The notes under the pieces were generated by a model. That model made no database searches. It was not told the DNA's origin and saw only the letters and a program-made list of their open reading frames with translations. The translations under genes were made by a program, and so were the position numbers. Of a stretch of DNA of 64,000 nucleotides, positions 1 to 10,298 are shown piece by piece. Positions within the stretch are counted from its first letter, which is position 1. Every line of letters starts with the position of its first letter. The stretch comes from Prostheceraeus crozeri (Eukaryota > Platyhelminthes > Polycladida > Euryleptidae), in assembly GCA_907163375.1 (NCBI GenBank), contig CAJQUW010014359.1, forward strand, positions 434,001-498,000, written 5' to 3'.

Positions 1-124
1 GCTTGCAGCCTTCAATCATTTGTCTTTCTTCCTCTTCCTCTTTTTGTTGAAACTTTCTCTCAAGTTCCTTCTTCGTAGGAGTTGAGCTAGCAGGAGATGT
101 GAACGTCTCCTCTGTGTCAGACAT
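1..124 (-). CDS. Partial small acidic/coiled ORF at window edge
   Basis: An ATG at 122-124 on the minus strand opens a frame that stays open for 41 codons to the window edge. The visible product starts MSDTEETFTSP and becomes strongly charged, with E/K/Q-rich helix-forming sequence, so a coiled coil is likely. A TATA-like sequence on the minus strand (TATATAAA, about 156-166) lies about 35-40 bp upstream. It is divergent from the 280-618 gene and shares a 155-bp intergenic promoter with it. I do not recognise the family. Its place inside the sister element suggests an accessory gene of that element. Confidence 0.45.
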   Translation of the reverse strand, partial: MSDTEETFTSPASSTPTKKELERKFQQKEEEEERQMIEGCK

Positions 125-279
125 GACTATGATAGTGAAATGCAAAACACTCTTCTTTATATATGAGAATGATGCAGTGTGATTGATAAATGGCTGTCAC
201 CCAATGAGAGAGCACGAAGCAGGGAGAGAGAATCTATATAAGTGCGATGCAATGACCATTTCCTCATAATATCATTAAA
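125..279. promoter_or_regulatory. Divergent promoter of sister-element genes
   Basis: This 155-bp interval lies between two divergent ORFs. On the plus strand CTATATAAGTG at about 232-242 is a good TATA box about 40 bp upstream of the ATG at 280. On the minus strand TATATAAAG at about 157-165 serves the ORF ending at 124. CCAATGAG near 201-208 is a possible CCAAT element. No 5' UTR intron is evident, unlike the genes of the palindromic element. Confidence 0.45.
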
Positions 280-618
280 ATGGATACACCACCGAACGCC
301 TATGCCTTACTCATGCCCAATGCCCCTCGCAAGAGGCAAGTGAAAAGCATTTACGATGGTGAGGTCGAGCCGCTGCAGTTCAATGAGGAAATCATCATCA
401 TTTCCGACGATGAAGAGGATAGTAAAGATACAATCAGGGCTGCCTTCCTGAGTGTGTCTCCAAAGGACGTGATGATGGAGCGGTGTATTGAGACTCTCCG
501 GAGCTGGCTAGACATCTTCTCTCCTTCTAGTCAGCCCCGCAATCAAGAAGAGTTTGACTTAGTAGACGTCATGTACCGTCTTATTACAAAACGTATTGCT
601 TTTATTTCTTTTCAATAA
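280..618 (+). CDS. 112-aa protein with SUMO-interaction-like motif
   Basis: A complete ATG-to-TAA frame of 112 codons starts about 40 bp downstream of a TATA box. The stop codon overlaps an AATAAA polyadenylation signal (CAATAAATG near 613-621), which is compact, virus-like organisation. Residues 16-22 are basic (PRKRQVK), a possible nuclear signal. Residues 36-47 read EEIIIISDDEED, a run of four isoleucines followed by Ser and acidic residues, the textbook layout of a SUMO-interacting motif. The C-terminal half is predicted helical. I recognise no family. Inference: a nuclear accessory protein of the sister element that may interact with SUMO-modified host proteins. Confidence 0.55.
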   Translation: MDTPPNAYALLMPNAPRKRQVKSIYDGEVEPLQFNEEIIIISDDEEDSKDTIRAAFLSVSPKDVMMERCIETLRSWLDIFSPSSQPRNQEEFDLVDVMYRLITKRIAFISFQ

Positions 619-660
619 ATGTGTATTATGACAATGTTGTTTTTCCTCCATATAAACTAC

Positions 661-828
661 ATGGCTTCGAAAGGATCATCGAGTAAGCATAGTATCGATT
701 GGGAGCTATTGTTAGAATAAGATATCCTATCATCTAGACACTTAACACAGTTACTAGAAATCGTTCATGATATAAAACATGATTTAGGTGAATCACTTGA
801 AGCAACGTTATCTGAGAATGAGTCATGA
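661..828 (+). pseudogene. Small ORF broken by one in-frame stop
   Basis: An ATG at 661 opens a frame of 19 codons that ends in TAA at 718-720 and then continues open in the same frame for 35 more codons to TGA at 826-828. It begins MASKGSSSKHS, and after the stop the composition stays protein-like (leucine-rich, amphipathic). The simplest reading is a 55-codon gene with a single nonsense mutation. Function is unknown. It follows directly after the 112-aa gene in the same orientation. Confidence 0.35.
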
Positions 829-1041
829 GTTCTGCTTGTCACTCTTATACCACACGTATACAAAATCATTTTCTATCTTCTCTAATGGTATGATCCCTTT
901 TGATAGAAAAGTAGACCGATAGTAAATGTGTTAACTAACCCCATATCTAAATTCCTCCATTTATTTCCATTTCAAGATAAATACATTGCAAAACAAAGAC
1001 ATGTAGTATGTAGGTTTATTTATAATTGAATCACATATACT

Positions 1042-1296
1042 TTACAGCGAGGAAAAGTCAAGTGGAATAACCTCTAAGTCACTGTACACTTTATAACACC
1101 TTGGCCGTTTTGGTGCGTCGGGCACTTTTCTAACACGCGTCGTTTTTGGCGTGAATTCAGCATCAGTCCACACTACTTTTTCAATGACCACTTTCTTGCG
1201 GGACTCCTCCTCTTGTTCACGCTTGTCTTCATCCCACTCGTCAACAACTTCGAAAATTTTGAAGAAAATATTCATGGCTTCAGAAGAGTTTTCCAT
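1042..1296 (-). CDS. 84-aa charged protein of the sister element
   Basis: A complete minus-strand ORF with a TATA box (CTATATAA, 1349-1356 on the minus strand) about 55 bp upstream of the ATG and a CCAAT motif near 1380. The first half is acidic (DEWDEDKREQEEE). The second half is basic and proline/threonine-rich (TPKTTRVRKVPDAPKRP). The bipolar charge suggests a small nuclear or nucleic-acid-associated protein, but no family is recognised. It faces the 280-618 and 661-828 ORFs (convergent). No counterpart is seen in the palindromic element. Confidence 0.5.
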   Translation of the reverse strand: MENSSEAMNIFFKIFEVVDEWDEDKREQEEESRKKVVIEKVVWTDAEFTPKTTRVRKVPDAPKRPRCYKVYSDLEVIPLDFSSL

Positions 1297-1424
1297 ACTA
1301 GAGTGTTCGATCGTATAACGTGAATGAGAAGTGCTGCAATCGTTTCACTTATATAGTTATTTAACAATGAATTCCTCAACAACCAATCAGAATGATTCTA
1401 ATTTAGATGAAGATTCCTTTTTTC

Positions 1425-1945
1425 ACTTTATCAACCTGTGTTGCAGTAAAACTTTTACAAACCATGATACACTTTCTGACTAGACTTACGAATACAACGT
1501 CAATGATCAAACTTTACTTTTACAAACGTGTGTCACAGTAAAACTACTTGACTACACTAACTTTGGTTTTACAAACCATGTTACAGTTTCTGACTAGACT
1601 TACGAATAAAAAACGTCAATGATCAAACTTTATTTTCACAAACGTGCGTCGTAGTAAAATTATTTGACTACACTAGCGCTAACATTTATGGCATTTGTGT
1701 TTCATAAAACGCCATGATCAAACTTTCTAACTATACATCAACCTGTACTGCAGTAAAACCTTTATACAACATGATAAAGTTTCTGACTACACTAACTTTG
1801 CTTTTACAAACCATGATACAGTTTCTGACTAGACTTACGAATAAAACGTTGATGATCAAACTTTCTAACTATACATCAACCTGTGTTACAGTAAAACCTT
1901 TGTACGACACTGACAAGAGCTTGTTCTTTAACGAAGAGAGAAGTC
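1425..1945. repeat. Degenerate minisatellite, ~98-bp type unit
   Basis: Imperfect tandem copies share the words ATGATCAAACTTT, TATACATCAACCTGTG, CAGTAAAAC, AAACCATGATACA and TTTCTGACTAGACTTACG. The same repeat occurs at 17110-17350 and 23820-24130 in the palindromic element, downstream of gene A. Copy number differs between the two arms there, so the array expands and contracts. ORFs reading through it are chance frames. Confidence 0.7.
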
Positions 1946-2739
1946 TGTGACGTGTTGCGTGTGGCGCATGAATGTCCTCCCTTCATTCCATTCATCAATT
2001 CGTCTCCGTGATAGAGACAAGAAGAACTGATGGTTCATTCTCGCATGCTTGGCCAACTGTCGGGAAACAAGTGCAATGGAGATTTTATGAGGTAACCTGT
2101 GGCAGATAGCTAAATGTCGCCCTGGCGGTCAGAGTACAACGTTGAGACGAAACATTGCAAACATGACGCAGAGAGGTTTCACAAGGATTACCATTGCCCA
2201 CGTCCCGTGCAGCTACGGACTTCAACGCTGTCTCGAAATCACCCACAGGAAGTATCACACCGAAAATCGTGCACCGTCCATGACTTGATCGCCAGACATG
2301 AAAACCGGTGGAGTTGGTGAGAGGTTGACAGACTTTGATAGTAGCTTGATAGCAAGCCGTAGAGAGCTTGATTCACCAGCGTTTTGCAATGGAGATGTTT
2401 AGAGGCCACCCATGACAAGATAGCTAAGACTCAACCGATTGGCGTTCAAAGTGCTACGTTGAGAACTGTGTCAAATGCCCAACATGAGACATGAGTTGTC
2501 CCAGCGGTTACGGTCTAAACTATGACACACTCCCTTGCCACACTTATCACTACGGCATCGTCCGCCGTCCCGAAGGAACACCCTGCCAGTGGAATATTAC
2601 AGCAAAACTCTCCGTGTCTTGCTCGTTTTCAGTGAAAAGCTGCTTAGTCCATATGTGGCTCAGACATCATTAAAAATCATCTAGTTGACTTCAGCAGGGT
2701 CGAACACCCCAGAAAACCTCCAAAACTAGTGAATTTACA
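1946..2739. other. Rearranged remnant of gene A/C regions
   Basis: The interval starts with sequence matching the 3' flank of gene A (about 24128-24210), then breaks into short matches to several parts of the palindromic element. These include ACATGAAAACCGGT near 2297 (as at 26143), words of the gene C leader around 2130-2180 and 2490-2600 (for example CGCCGTCCCGAAGGAAC), and a TTGCTATCA motif on the minus strand at 2347-2355. No long ORF survives. I read it as decayed, rearranged gene sequence. Confidence 0.45.
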
Positions 2740-5067
2740 TTTTTCAACTTTTTAGCACTACTTATGAAATTTTATAAGTAGTCTATCACTTAGGGCAGGT
2801 CACTAGCGACCGAACCTTTTTTGAATCAAGTCAAACGGACTTGTAGAAGCAAAGTTACAAGCCTTTAAAGTTTTGGAGTCTTTTATGGCCTGGAGACGAA
2901 GGCCATCTCCTGGCGAACCTCTAAGTCTGACGCCTTAGCTGATATCAGCAATGAAATTTTCTAAGTCGGTTTCTACCAGAAACCCGGTTTTTCAGATTTC
3001 CAATGCTATCATCGGAGCTCCAGAGTTCACCTACCCCAACCCAGTCGGGAGGAGAACTGATTTCCACAAGCCGAGTTTCCACTTATATAGTGTGTGGCGA
3101 TCAGCTGATGACGTAATACCCATCATCCAAACACTAAAAACCCGTCTATCTCCGGTTCTAGTGCTCCGATTGAGGTGGAAATGTACCACTTCCATGTAGA
3201 ATTTGACGCTGAATCCGAATCTGGCCTCCGTTTTCCCATCCGATGCTTCGTTTTGGCTCTACAGCAGGCAGCCATCGCAAAAATTCTAACTCGTTTTTTC
3301 GAATGTTGAAAATTTTTCTCTCCGATTGACTTGAAACTCACCATACAGATAGAGAATTTCACGCTAATTTCAAATCTGAAATCCGTTTTCCAATCCGATG
3401 CTTCGTTTTGAAGCTACAGCCCAAAACGTCCAAAATTCTAACTCTGTCGTTTTTCGCCAATCTCCCAAAATCTGAAATGACGTCTCACATCTAAACGAAG
3501 ACAGATATGAACAAGCCGTTTGTTTCACTGAATTTGTCTCACTCCCAGCTTTCAAACGAGCTATGGCACGACAAAATCCGTCCACTAGAAGCCAAGATCG
3601 AAGCTAGCTGTCCCGAGGGGGGGGGAGGTCTTCAAAACATTTTCTCTCCGATTGCGTTCAAATTCACCATACCGATGCAGAATTTGACGCTGATTCCAAA
3701 TCTGAAATCCGTTTTCCCATCCGATGCTTCGTTTTGGCGCTACAGCCCAAAACGTCCCAAATTCTAACTCTGTCGTTTTTCGCCAATCTCCCAAAATCTG
3801 AAATGACGTCTCACATCTAAACGAAGACAGATATGAACAAGCCGTTTGTTTCACTGAATTTGTCTCACTCCCAGCTTTCAAACGAGCTATGGCACGACAA
3901 AATCCGTCCACTGGAAGCCAAGATCGAAGCTAGCTGTCCCGAGGGGGGACGTCAGCGAAAATTTTTTCTCTCCGATTGCTTTCAAATTCACCATACCGAT
4001 GCAGAATTTGACGCTGATTCCAAATCTGAAATCCGTTTTCCCATCCGATGCTTCGTTTTGAAGCTACAGCCCAAAACGTCCAAAATTCTAACTCTGTCGT
4101 TTTTCGCCAATCTCCCAAAATCTTAAATGACGTCTCACATCTAAACAAAGACAGATATGAACAAGCCGTTTGTTTCACTGAATTTGTCTCACTCTTAGCT
4201 TTCAAACGAGCTATGGCACGACAAAATCCGTCCACTAGAAGCCAAGATCGAAGGTAGCTGTCCCGAAGGGGGGGGGAGGTCTTCAAAACTTTTTCTCTCC
4301 GATTGCTTTCAAATTCACCATACCGATGCAGAATTCGACGCTGATTCCAAATCTGAAATCCGTTTTCCAATCCGATGCTTCGTTTTGGCGCTACAGCCCA
4401 AAACGTCCAAAATTCTAACTCTGTCGTTTTTCGCCAATCTCCCAAAATCTTAAATGACGTCTCACATCTAAACGAAGACAGATATGAACAAGCCGTTTGT
4501 TTCACTGAATTTGTCTCACTCTTAGCTTTCAAACGAGCTATGGCACGACAAAATCCGTCCACTAGAAGCAAAGTTGGAAGATCGGTGCCGAGGGGGGGAG
4601 GTCTGAACTTTTTCTCTCCAATTGAGTTGGGAAGAAGTTCCTAGACCCAACTTTGGCCAAAACGTCCGAATTTGCACTCCATTTTCCCATCCGAGGCCTC
4701 CTTCCTGTCGAAAAATGGACTTTCTCATCCCAAAACCTCCAACACCTGCCTTTTCCAACTCTGACGGTTTCTTGCCATTTTCCTCCCTAAACCCAAGAAA
4801 ATGAACCCAAACTGAGCTTTTCACTGCCTTTTTCTCACTTTTAGCTTTCAAATGAGCTATGGCACGACTTTCTACGATGTCTACAACCAAAGTTGGAAGT
4901 TTGGCAGGAGGGGGGGGGGAGGGACCCGTTTCCTCCTCACGGACCCATTCCTCCCAGCACATCCTTGGCCCTCTCCCTCACACTTCCTGCCAGAGGGGGG
5001 GGGCTGAGTCAGCCTGATGACTCAGCATTTCACATTTTGTCCTTGCGTCTGGAATATGCTTACTACT
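2740..5067. repeat. Terminal repeat zone of the sister element
   Basis: Homologous to 26270-27376 and, inverted, to 13578-15010. Going outward it holds an imperfect palindrome at 2757-2782 built on ACTACTTAT/ATAAGTAGT, a perfect 12-bp palindrome (GCTGATATCAGC, 2938-2949), a TATA-like site at about 3078-3086, at least four tandem units of about 325 bp (about 3300-4640; the word GACGTCTCACATC recurs near 3479, 3804, 4128 and 4456), and a distinct last unit (4640-4980) matching the units of the palindromic element. Unit junctions carry runs of 7-10 G. The zone ends TTACTACT at 5067. Confidence 0.75.
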
Positions 5068-6731
5068 ATAATGCATGATCGCGACCGCGGGCGCAGCGAA
5101 AAGAAAAGGATGAGAGGCTCATAAGTCTCCCACGGTCTTCCAAACTAAGGGCGAGGAATAATTCGATTTCATATAATCATCGATTCCACGTCATGATCCG
5201 GCACTATTCGTCAACACCAGAAAAAAAATTTTGAAAACACATAAGCTGTGTAATCTTTTATGACCTATCATCAATCTGTCAGCATTTCGTATTGCATGAT
5301 TCCTCCCAAGGCCAAGGAAATGCATATGTCGCTAGTCATGAAACACAAGTCAGATTTCAAGAATTCGTCTCCAAAGGGCTTCAAAAATTTATTTCAATTA
5401 GCTGTACTGAGAAGTTGGTAGAGCAGAGATGTAATAAAAGATGATGATATATGAACCACATGCATGTAGGCTTGTTACTAATTTTCAGAATACGAGAAAT
5501 ACACGACTCTCGAAATCCTAGTAACACGAGAAAAAGCGGAGAATCCAAATCTTTCACATAAGTATAAGAATAAAGAACGCAGAAGTCTTTATCTTAAATG
5601 CTTCAATTTTTCAAGATAATATCAATGCATTTTTGATAGTTCCACGGTTCCACTACAACAGTAAAATGTATGCCTATAACCATAAAGTGTAAACAATTTG
5701 CTTTTGAAAAAAAACGTTATGCCTGAAAGTGATATGGCCATCTAAATGGGAATAAACACTTCTAGTGATGGCATGTATATAGCATGTACATTACATATGT
5801 TGACATCTGCTAACGTCATTAATTTTGAGTCGAATATATGTCAGTAGTCTGGTACATACAACAACATATACGACATATGTGAGTAGATTTAAGTAGATTT
5901 ATGTCAGTAGATTATTAGCATCTCATTCTATTTTATGACATGGAAATATTTTTCGTCAATCAATCCATTCTTTAGATTACATGACAGCTGCCGAGAAAAT
6001 TGATTTTCGGTTGAGTAGAAAAGAAAATTATTCCTCATATTGAAGCTTCTGCTAAAGATCATCTCGTGCATGCAAAATTACAGATGATTCTCAGACCAGG
6101 AAGTAAATTACTTCTCCAGGAAGCAAATTACTTCAATGAGAAATGACTACTTCATTTGTGAAAGAAGCAAGAAAATCTGTTACCTTTTTTGGTTTCACAT
6201 AAATTGAATAGAGCTTTGATACCAAGTCTAAATAGTAATTGATTGACTCAATGTCGTCTTATATATATGACTATGCATGCCCTGTTCTATTGACATTCGG
6301 GCTGATGATTGCAAATACATGAAACTCGGAGTACCGAAAGTCAATTAGTTTTTCCATTGATTTTGGGTATATATTGGTAAAATTTTGGCAACAAATTATT
6401 TGTAAGACAAGATTGACAAAAAGTAAATCGCAATCAATTTTCGATAATTTCAGATAATCTTTCTCTGGTTCTCTATAAATCAATTTTACTTTTTGATTTG
6501 AAAACTTAACTGCTATTTTTGAGAACCATTTTAATATAATTATGACCGGCGCTTCGGATGCAAACATCATCCATTTTCAGGGTAAGTAGTTTGTGTGGAT
6601 TAAACTATTTGCAGATCATTCCTATAAAATTTAGATATCAAAATAACATGAAAAAGCTATGTGACAGGCATGAATAAAGTCAACAAAAGAAGTCATGGTG
6701 AAGTAAGTGAACAAGCATACATGTGGATAAG
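5068..6731. other. Intergenic, no supported feature
   Basis: AT-rich sequence with only short chance ORFs (for example a 99-codon minus frame at 6271-6570 with no recognisable motif). ATAATG at 5068-5073 is the candidate target duplication of the sister element. I see no RNA gene or transposon end. Confidence 0.5.
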
Positions 6732-7620
6732 TCATAGTAAAATCAATCGTCTCGTTAATCCCTGATCCTGTTTGTTTAGTGTTGGTTGATATTTCTTGAT
6801 TAGTAAGGCCTCTGCAATTTCCAGATCTTGTTGGGTGTGATATCTGGCCATGATTTTAGCGTCTTTGAGGATAGTTTGGTATCCAATTTTGATTTCTGTG
6901 TGGGTTTGTATGTGTTGTTTGATGGCACCTTTTGATACATCTTGTTTGCAGCGTTGAGTAAGTGTATTTGTCGTAAAACCGATGTATTGTGCAACGCCGT
7001 TACATGCGTTGTGTAGGCATGTGTATCGGTAGACAATATGGTGTGACTCATCACTTGCAGTTAACAATTTTGGTTTTAGTTCATCCTTTAATTTTCTCAT
7101 TTTGTAAAAGCATCGGATGCTTACTCTCAATCCCTGGTCGATCGGTTGAATATTTTCGTTTACGATTGCTTTTAGTCTCTTTTCTTCTGTTTTCGCATTT
7201 GTTCCCCATTGTCCTTGAAAATTGAATTGAACTGTTGATGAAGATTCTTCATTTTCCGTACTGAATTTTCGCTTGAAAAATTTTTGCACAGTATTGTCGA
7301 TCAGCGCTTGAGGATAATTACTGCTAATCAAAATTTGAGTGAAGTGTTGTACTTTTCGTGAAAAGAGTTCCCAATTAGACGAGATTTTACATGCACGAAT
7401 CAGGTACGATCGAACAACTGATTTTTTATACGTGTCTGGTCCAAAGCTGTCGTATCGAGGCAAAGTCCGGCGCAAGTTGATTTTTTGTAAACTGAAGTTT
7501 AAAATTTCGTACCACTTCTCATCACTAGAACATCAAGGAAGGACAGCGTGTCGTCTTTTTCTTTCTCGTAAGTGAAATTGAGGCAGGATTTGATTTGAAA
7601 TATATACTGTATATACATAA
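6732..7620 (-). pseudogene. Penelope-like retroelement, RT C-terminus + GIY-YIG
   Basis: The minus-strand frame to 6732 has the RT thumb/linker of Penelope-like elements followed by a GIY-YIG endonuclease core: YIGFTTNTL, then TQRC, and downstream AEALLIKKYQPTLN. Upstream, 7500-7600 in another frame encodes the end of the RT palm, including the FLDVLV block and SVYKK, interrupted by a TAA near 7495, with a frameshift near 7455. The copy is therefore a 5'-truncated, multiply broken retroelement. It belongs to a different lineage from the Penelope-like copy that hosts the palindromic element: the two share the architecture but little visible sequence. The open frame has no ATG start, consistent with a relic. 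Confidence 0.75.
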
Positions 7621-8772
7621 ATCACATTTCTTTTTGAGGAAGTTCTTCTCACGCAAGCCTACACAAGTTAACTTTGTCGTCATAAGCTTGTTATACTTCA
7701 CATCAGATTGCAATTTGGCGCAATCATGCGTATTAAGTGCAATAAATCGGTGCAAGACATTATTAAACATAACACAGATCGATTGTGTCCGTCTCATATT
7801 TGATCGTTCTTCCCACAACTGTCAGTTATTCAATCAAAGACTGCTTCATGAAGATAAGCATTGCATATCCTCACATTCAAGCTTACTATTGGCAAATTCT
7901 GCAATTTACTAGTATAATGATGTAGCTATTTATTTTGTTGTTTTCATAATAATTGAATATAAATTTTGATTGGCGGTCGTAGTTTTTTCTTGATACAAAA
8001 CACACAAGACTGTTGAGAGTTCGAGTAAATGGACGGAATTGCGATTTCAAACAAAAGCCTCCTCTGATTGGATTAATTTACTCTTAAGTCCCAATAATAT
8101 TGTAATAGAAGTTCATAACATTCAATAATTGATTTTACACTACTGTTTACGAAGAGTAGGCCCATATGAGACAAGAAAAAGAAGACATATGCGTTTTCAG
8201 CATCATATTTCATCGTGTTATTGAAATATTCATGGCTAGTGCTGTACTTATAGGCCGACATAATTCGACACATGTCTCTGCTTTTTGTGGCTTCGAAACT
8301 CTATGTTTAAGTGCATGATCTGCAACCTTTTCAATAAAATCAGAAATCAACCACCTTATGCTGCAGATAAGACATGCGGATGGCTCTTAAAACATGAAAA
8401 TTGCACGACTGAGTTCCAGAATGTCACCTAAAGAGATTGAGTTTGAATTAAAGCACCAATTTATCAATTCGCCAGTATAATCAAATAAGTCATCTATAAT
8501 ATACATACTATACAAAATTCAATATGCGATATGCAATGGGAAGAGATATAATAATGAAAACACATAACTTGCTGTCAATAAAGTACAAAAAGGGTAACAT
8601 AACAATTTAGTAAATCGGTAGGCTGACGATCATAAAATATTTCGTGTAAAATGTAAATCCATAATTTCAATTACAGTGAACCATTTACAATGACTTGAAA
8701 CTTGAAAATACCAATCAGAAACTCATGCAGAAATCCAGTCAGTACAAGGGCTGCAAACGAATGTGGAATGTT
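7621..8772. other. Intergenic, no supported feature
   Basis: AT-rich; ORFs here are short and unconvincing. The minus-strand ATTAAA at 8773-8778 just beyond this interval is a plausible polyadenylation signal for the membrane-protein gene. Confidence 0.45.
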
Positions 8773-8778
8773 TTTAAT
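8773..8778 (-). terminator. ATTAAA polyadenylation signal
   Basis: Minus-strand ATTAAA about 58 bp downstream of the membrane-protein stop codon. A common variant signal in a suitable place. Confidence 0.35.
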
Positions 8779-8835
8779 ACATATAAAATGTCATTGGATA
8801 AAATATAAGAAAGTTCCATTGATTTTCACCACACA

Positions 8836-9759
8836 TCAAATGTAAGATGGTTGGATATGTACGTCGCCTCCTCCTTGATCATAAGAGCCTCCTCCAACTG
8901 TGCTTAAGTCATCCTTATCTTGTCGACTGTAGTGCTCAGGAGGAAATGGGTCGTTCTTGCTTTCGATTTGGTCTAAATATTGCTGTTGCAGATGCAGCTG
9001 TCCGGCGTAATCGTGCATAGGTTGCGGTTGATTAACATTATGCTGCAGATTCCAGTGCCATGAAGAATTGGTCGTTTGATTGGAAGCTGGACCATAATCC
9101 ATTGGGCCATATGAGCCACCGTGTTGAGGCATCTTCTTATTTCTATTTCCAGGCTTCCATTCACAACATTCAACATGCCTCAGCTTGTATGCTTGGAAGG
9201 CAGATATAACTAGGACGGTTAACGAGCCAAGGATAACCAAAACACATTTCACAGTGAGATAGCCCTCACTTGATCTCAGAACCATGGCGATACCCATACC
9301 ATTGATTTCCCAGCCTGATAATCCAATACATAAGAGAGCAGCCGGAATGGACAACAAATTAAAGATGTAGTAGGTCATGGGATAGCATTCGCCGTCATAG
9401 CTTCCAGCAGCACATCCAAATGCGCCAGTGATCATGAACGAAATGCCACCAACAAATCCAGCACTGTAAGCACTTCCGTTCCGTGAAACAGAGAGACCAA
9501 TGAGCGCCAATACGAATATAAGAAGTCCCATGAAGATTTGATATGATCCAACCAAAACGTATGATTTTCCCAGTCCCTCATCTTTGGGCGGTCTTGAAAA
9601 CGGTAATTTGCGGTGAGGCATTCGAGGAATTGGATAGTGAGTTATAGTTGCTGGCTGCTGATAAGGCTGAAAATTTGGCGGAGCATTCAGAGAACTTTCA
9701 CTGTAGGCTCTGGTGTCCATAGGATATCCTATATTCGACTCAGATTTTTCTGAAGCCAT
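8836..9759 (-). CDS. Four-TM membrane protein, MS4A/CD20-like
   Basis: Uninterrupted 307-codon ORF with an ATG at 9757-9759. Four hydrophobic segments lie at about 67-91, 99-120, 128-150 and 168-191. Short loops and a cytoplasmic Pro/Gln-rich N-tail and Gln/Gly-rich C-tail flank them, the layout of four-span MS4A/CD20-like and related tetraspan proteins. Conserved-looking small residues in TM1/TM2 and a Cys pair in the loop before TM3 (GCAAGSYDGEC) fit that group. The C-tail carries a CC pair right after TM4 (VECCEW), a possible palmitoylation site, and a PPEHY stretch. A minus-strand ATTAAA at 8773-8778 lies about 58 bp past the stop. No introns are seen, so this may be a single-exon gene or a retrocopy, although the open frame argues it is functional. 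Ligand and role are unknown. Confidence 0.75.
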   Translation of the reverse strand: MASEKSESNIGYPMDTRAYSESSLNAPPNFQPYQQPATITHYPIPRMPHRKLPFSRPPKDEGLGKSYVLVGSYQIFMGLLIFVLALIGLSVSRNGSAYSAGFVGGISFMITGAFGCAAGSYDGECYPMTYYIFNLLSIPAALLCIGLSGWEINGMGIAMVLRSSEGYLTVKCVLVILGSLTVLVISAFQAYKLRHVECCEWKPGNRNKKMPQHGGSYGPMDYGPASNQTTNSSWHWNLQHNVNQPQPMHDYAGQLHLQQQYLDQIESKNDPFPPEHYSRQDKDDLSTVGGGSYDQGGGDVHIQPSYI

Positions 9760-10298
9760 GTTTTAAAAGTTAAAATACAAAACACACCAATTCCGGTTGC
9801 CAGCTATCTGTAGTCCACTACCTTATCATCCGCAAGATTTGTAACGACAGCATGAGCGATACGCACGGACAATTGTGTTAAAGCCGCGAACAACAATAGT
9901 GATGAAAGCTATTGTCTAAATGCACTGCCTATTGAGACTATTCAGCGATGACTCAACTGAACGACTGAAGCAATTGGCGTATGTCTGTGTTTGTCACCTA
10001 TTGATTTGCATAATAAATTCATTTCTCATACCCACTTGCACGTACACACGCATTCAGCACTCTTTCTCTGTCATACACAAACTGTCGCGCAATGCATTTT
10101 ATTCACTCGCATTTTAGTGCATTCTATTAAACAATGCAATCTACCGTAGGCTACTACTCACGAATATTTTGCAATACTTGATAAAAGTCAAATTATTATT
10201 TTGTGCAGAAATTATTCAGTTAATTCTGAGATTTGTAAATATCGGACAGAAGGATCCACTTTCCACAGTGCGCCAATTTTTATATTTGTCGGAGGATG
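9760..10298. other. Upstream flank of membrane gene, no clear motif
   Basis: This should contain the promoter and 5' UTR of the minus-strand gene. I see no TATA box at a usual distance and no ORF with support. Confidence 0.35.

Larger units (their letters stand above)
1..5067. mobile_element. Polinton-like sister element, right-hand part only
   Basis: The right end (about 2740-5067) is clearly homologous to the terminal zone of the palindromic element at 13578-27376. Both share the TGATATCAGC palindrome, the ACTACT-rich imperfect palindrome, tandem units of about 325 bp with G-runs, and the end TTACTACT at 5060-5067. The stretch at 1910-1985 also matches the 3' region of gene A of that element, and 1430-1945 matches its minisatellite. 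The left end lies outside the window, so the target duplication (ATAATG at 5068-5073 would be one copy) cannot be tested. Inside are small genes (1-124, 280-618, 661-828, 1042-1296) not seen in the palindromic element. Where gene A would be expected (about 2000-2690) only rearranged remnants remain. This looks like a diverged relative of the same family with different cargo. Confidence 0.7.

Noticed and set aside
3930..4571. A 213-codon minus ORF and many 60-146-codon frames in 3370-4960 and 13754-14455
   Set aside because: They repeat only because the DNA unit of about 325 bp repeats. Frames cross unit junctions and G-runs, and composition is not protein-like.
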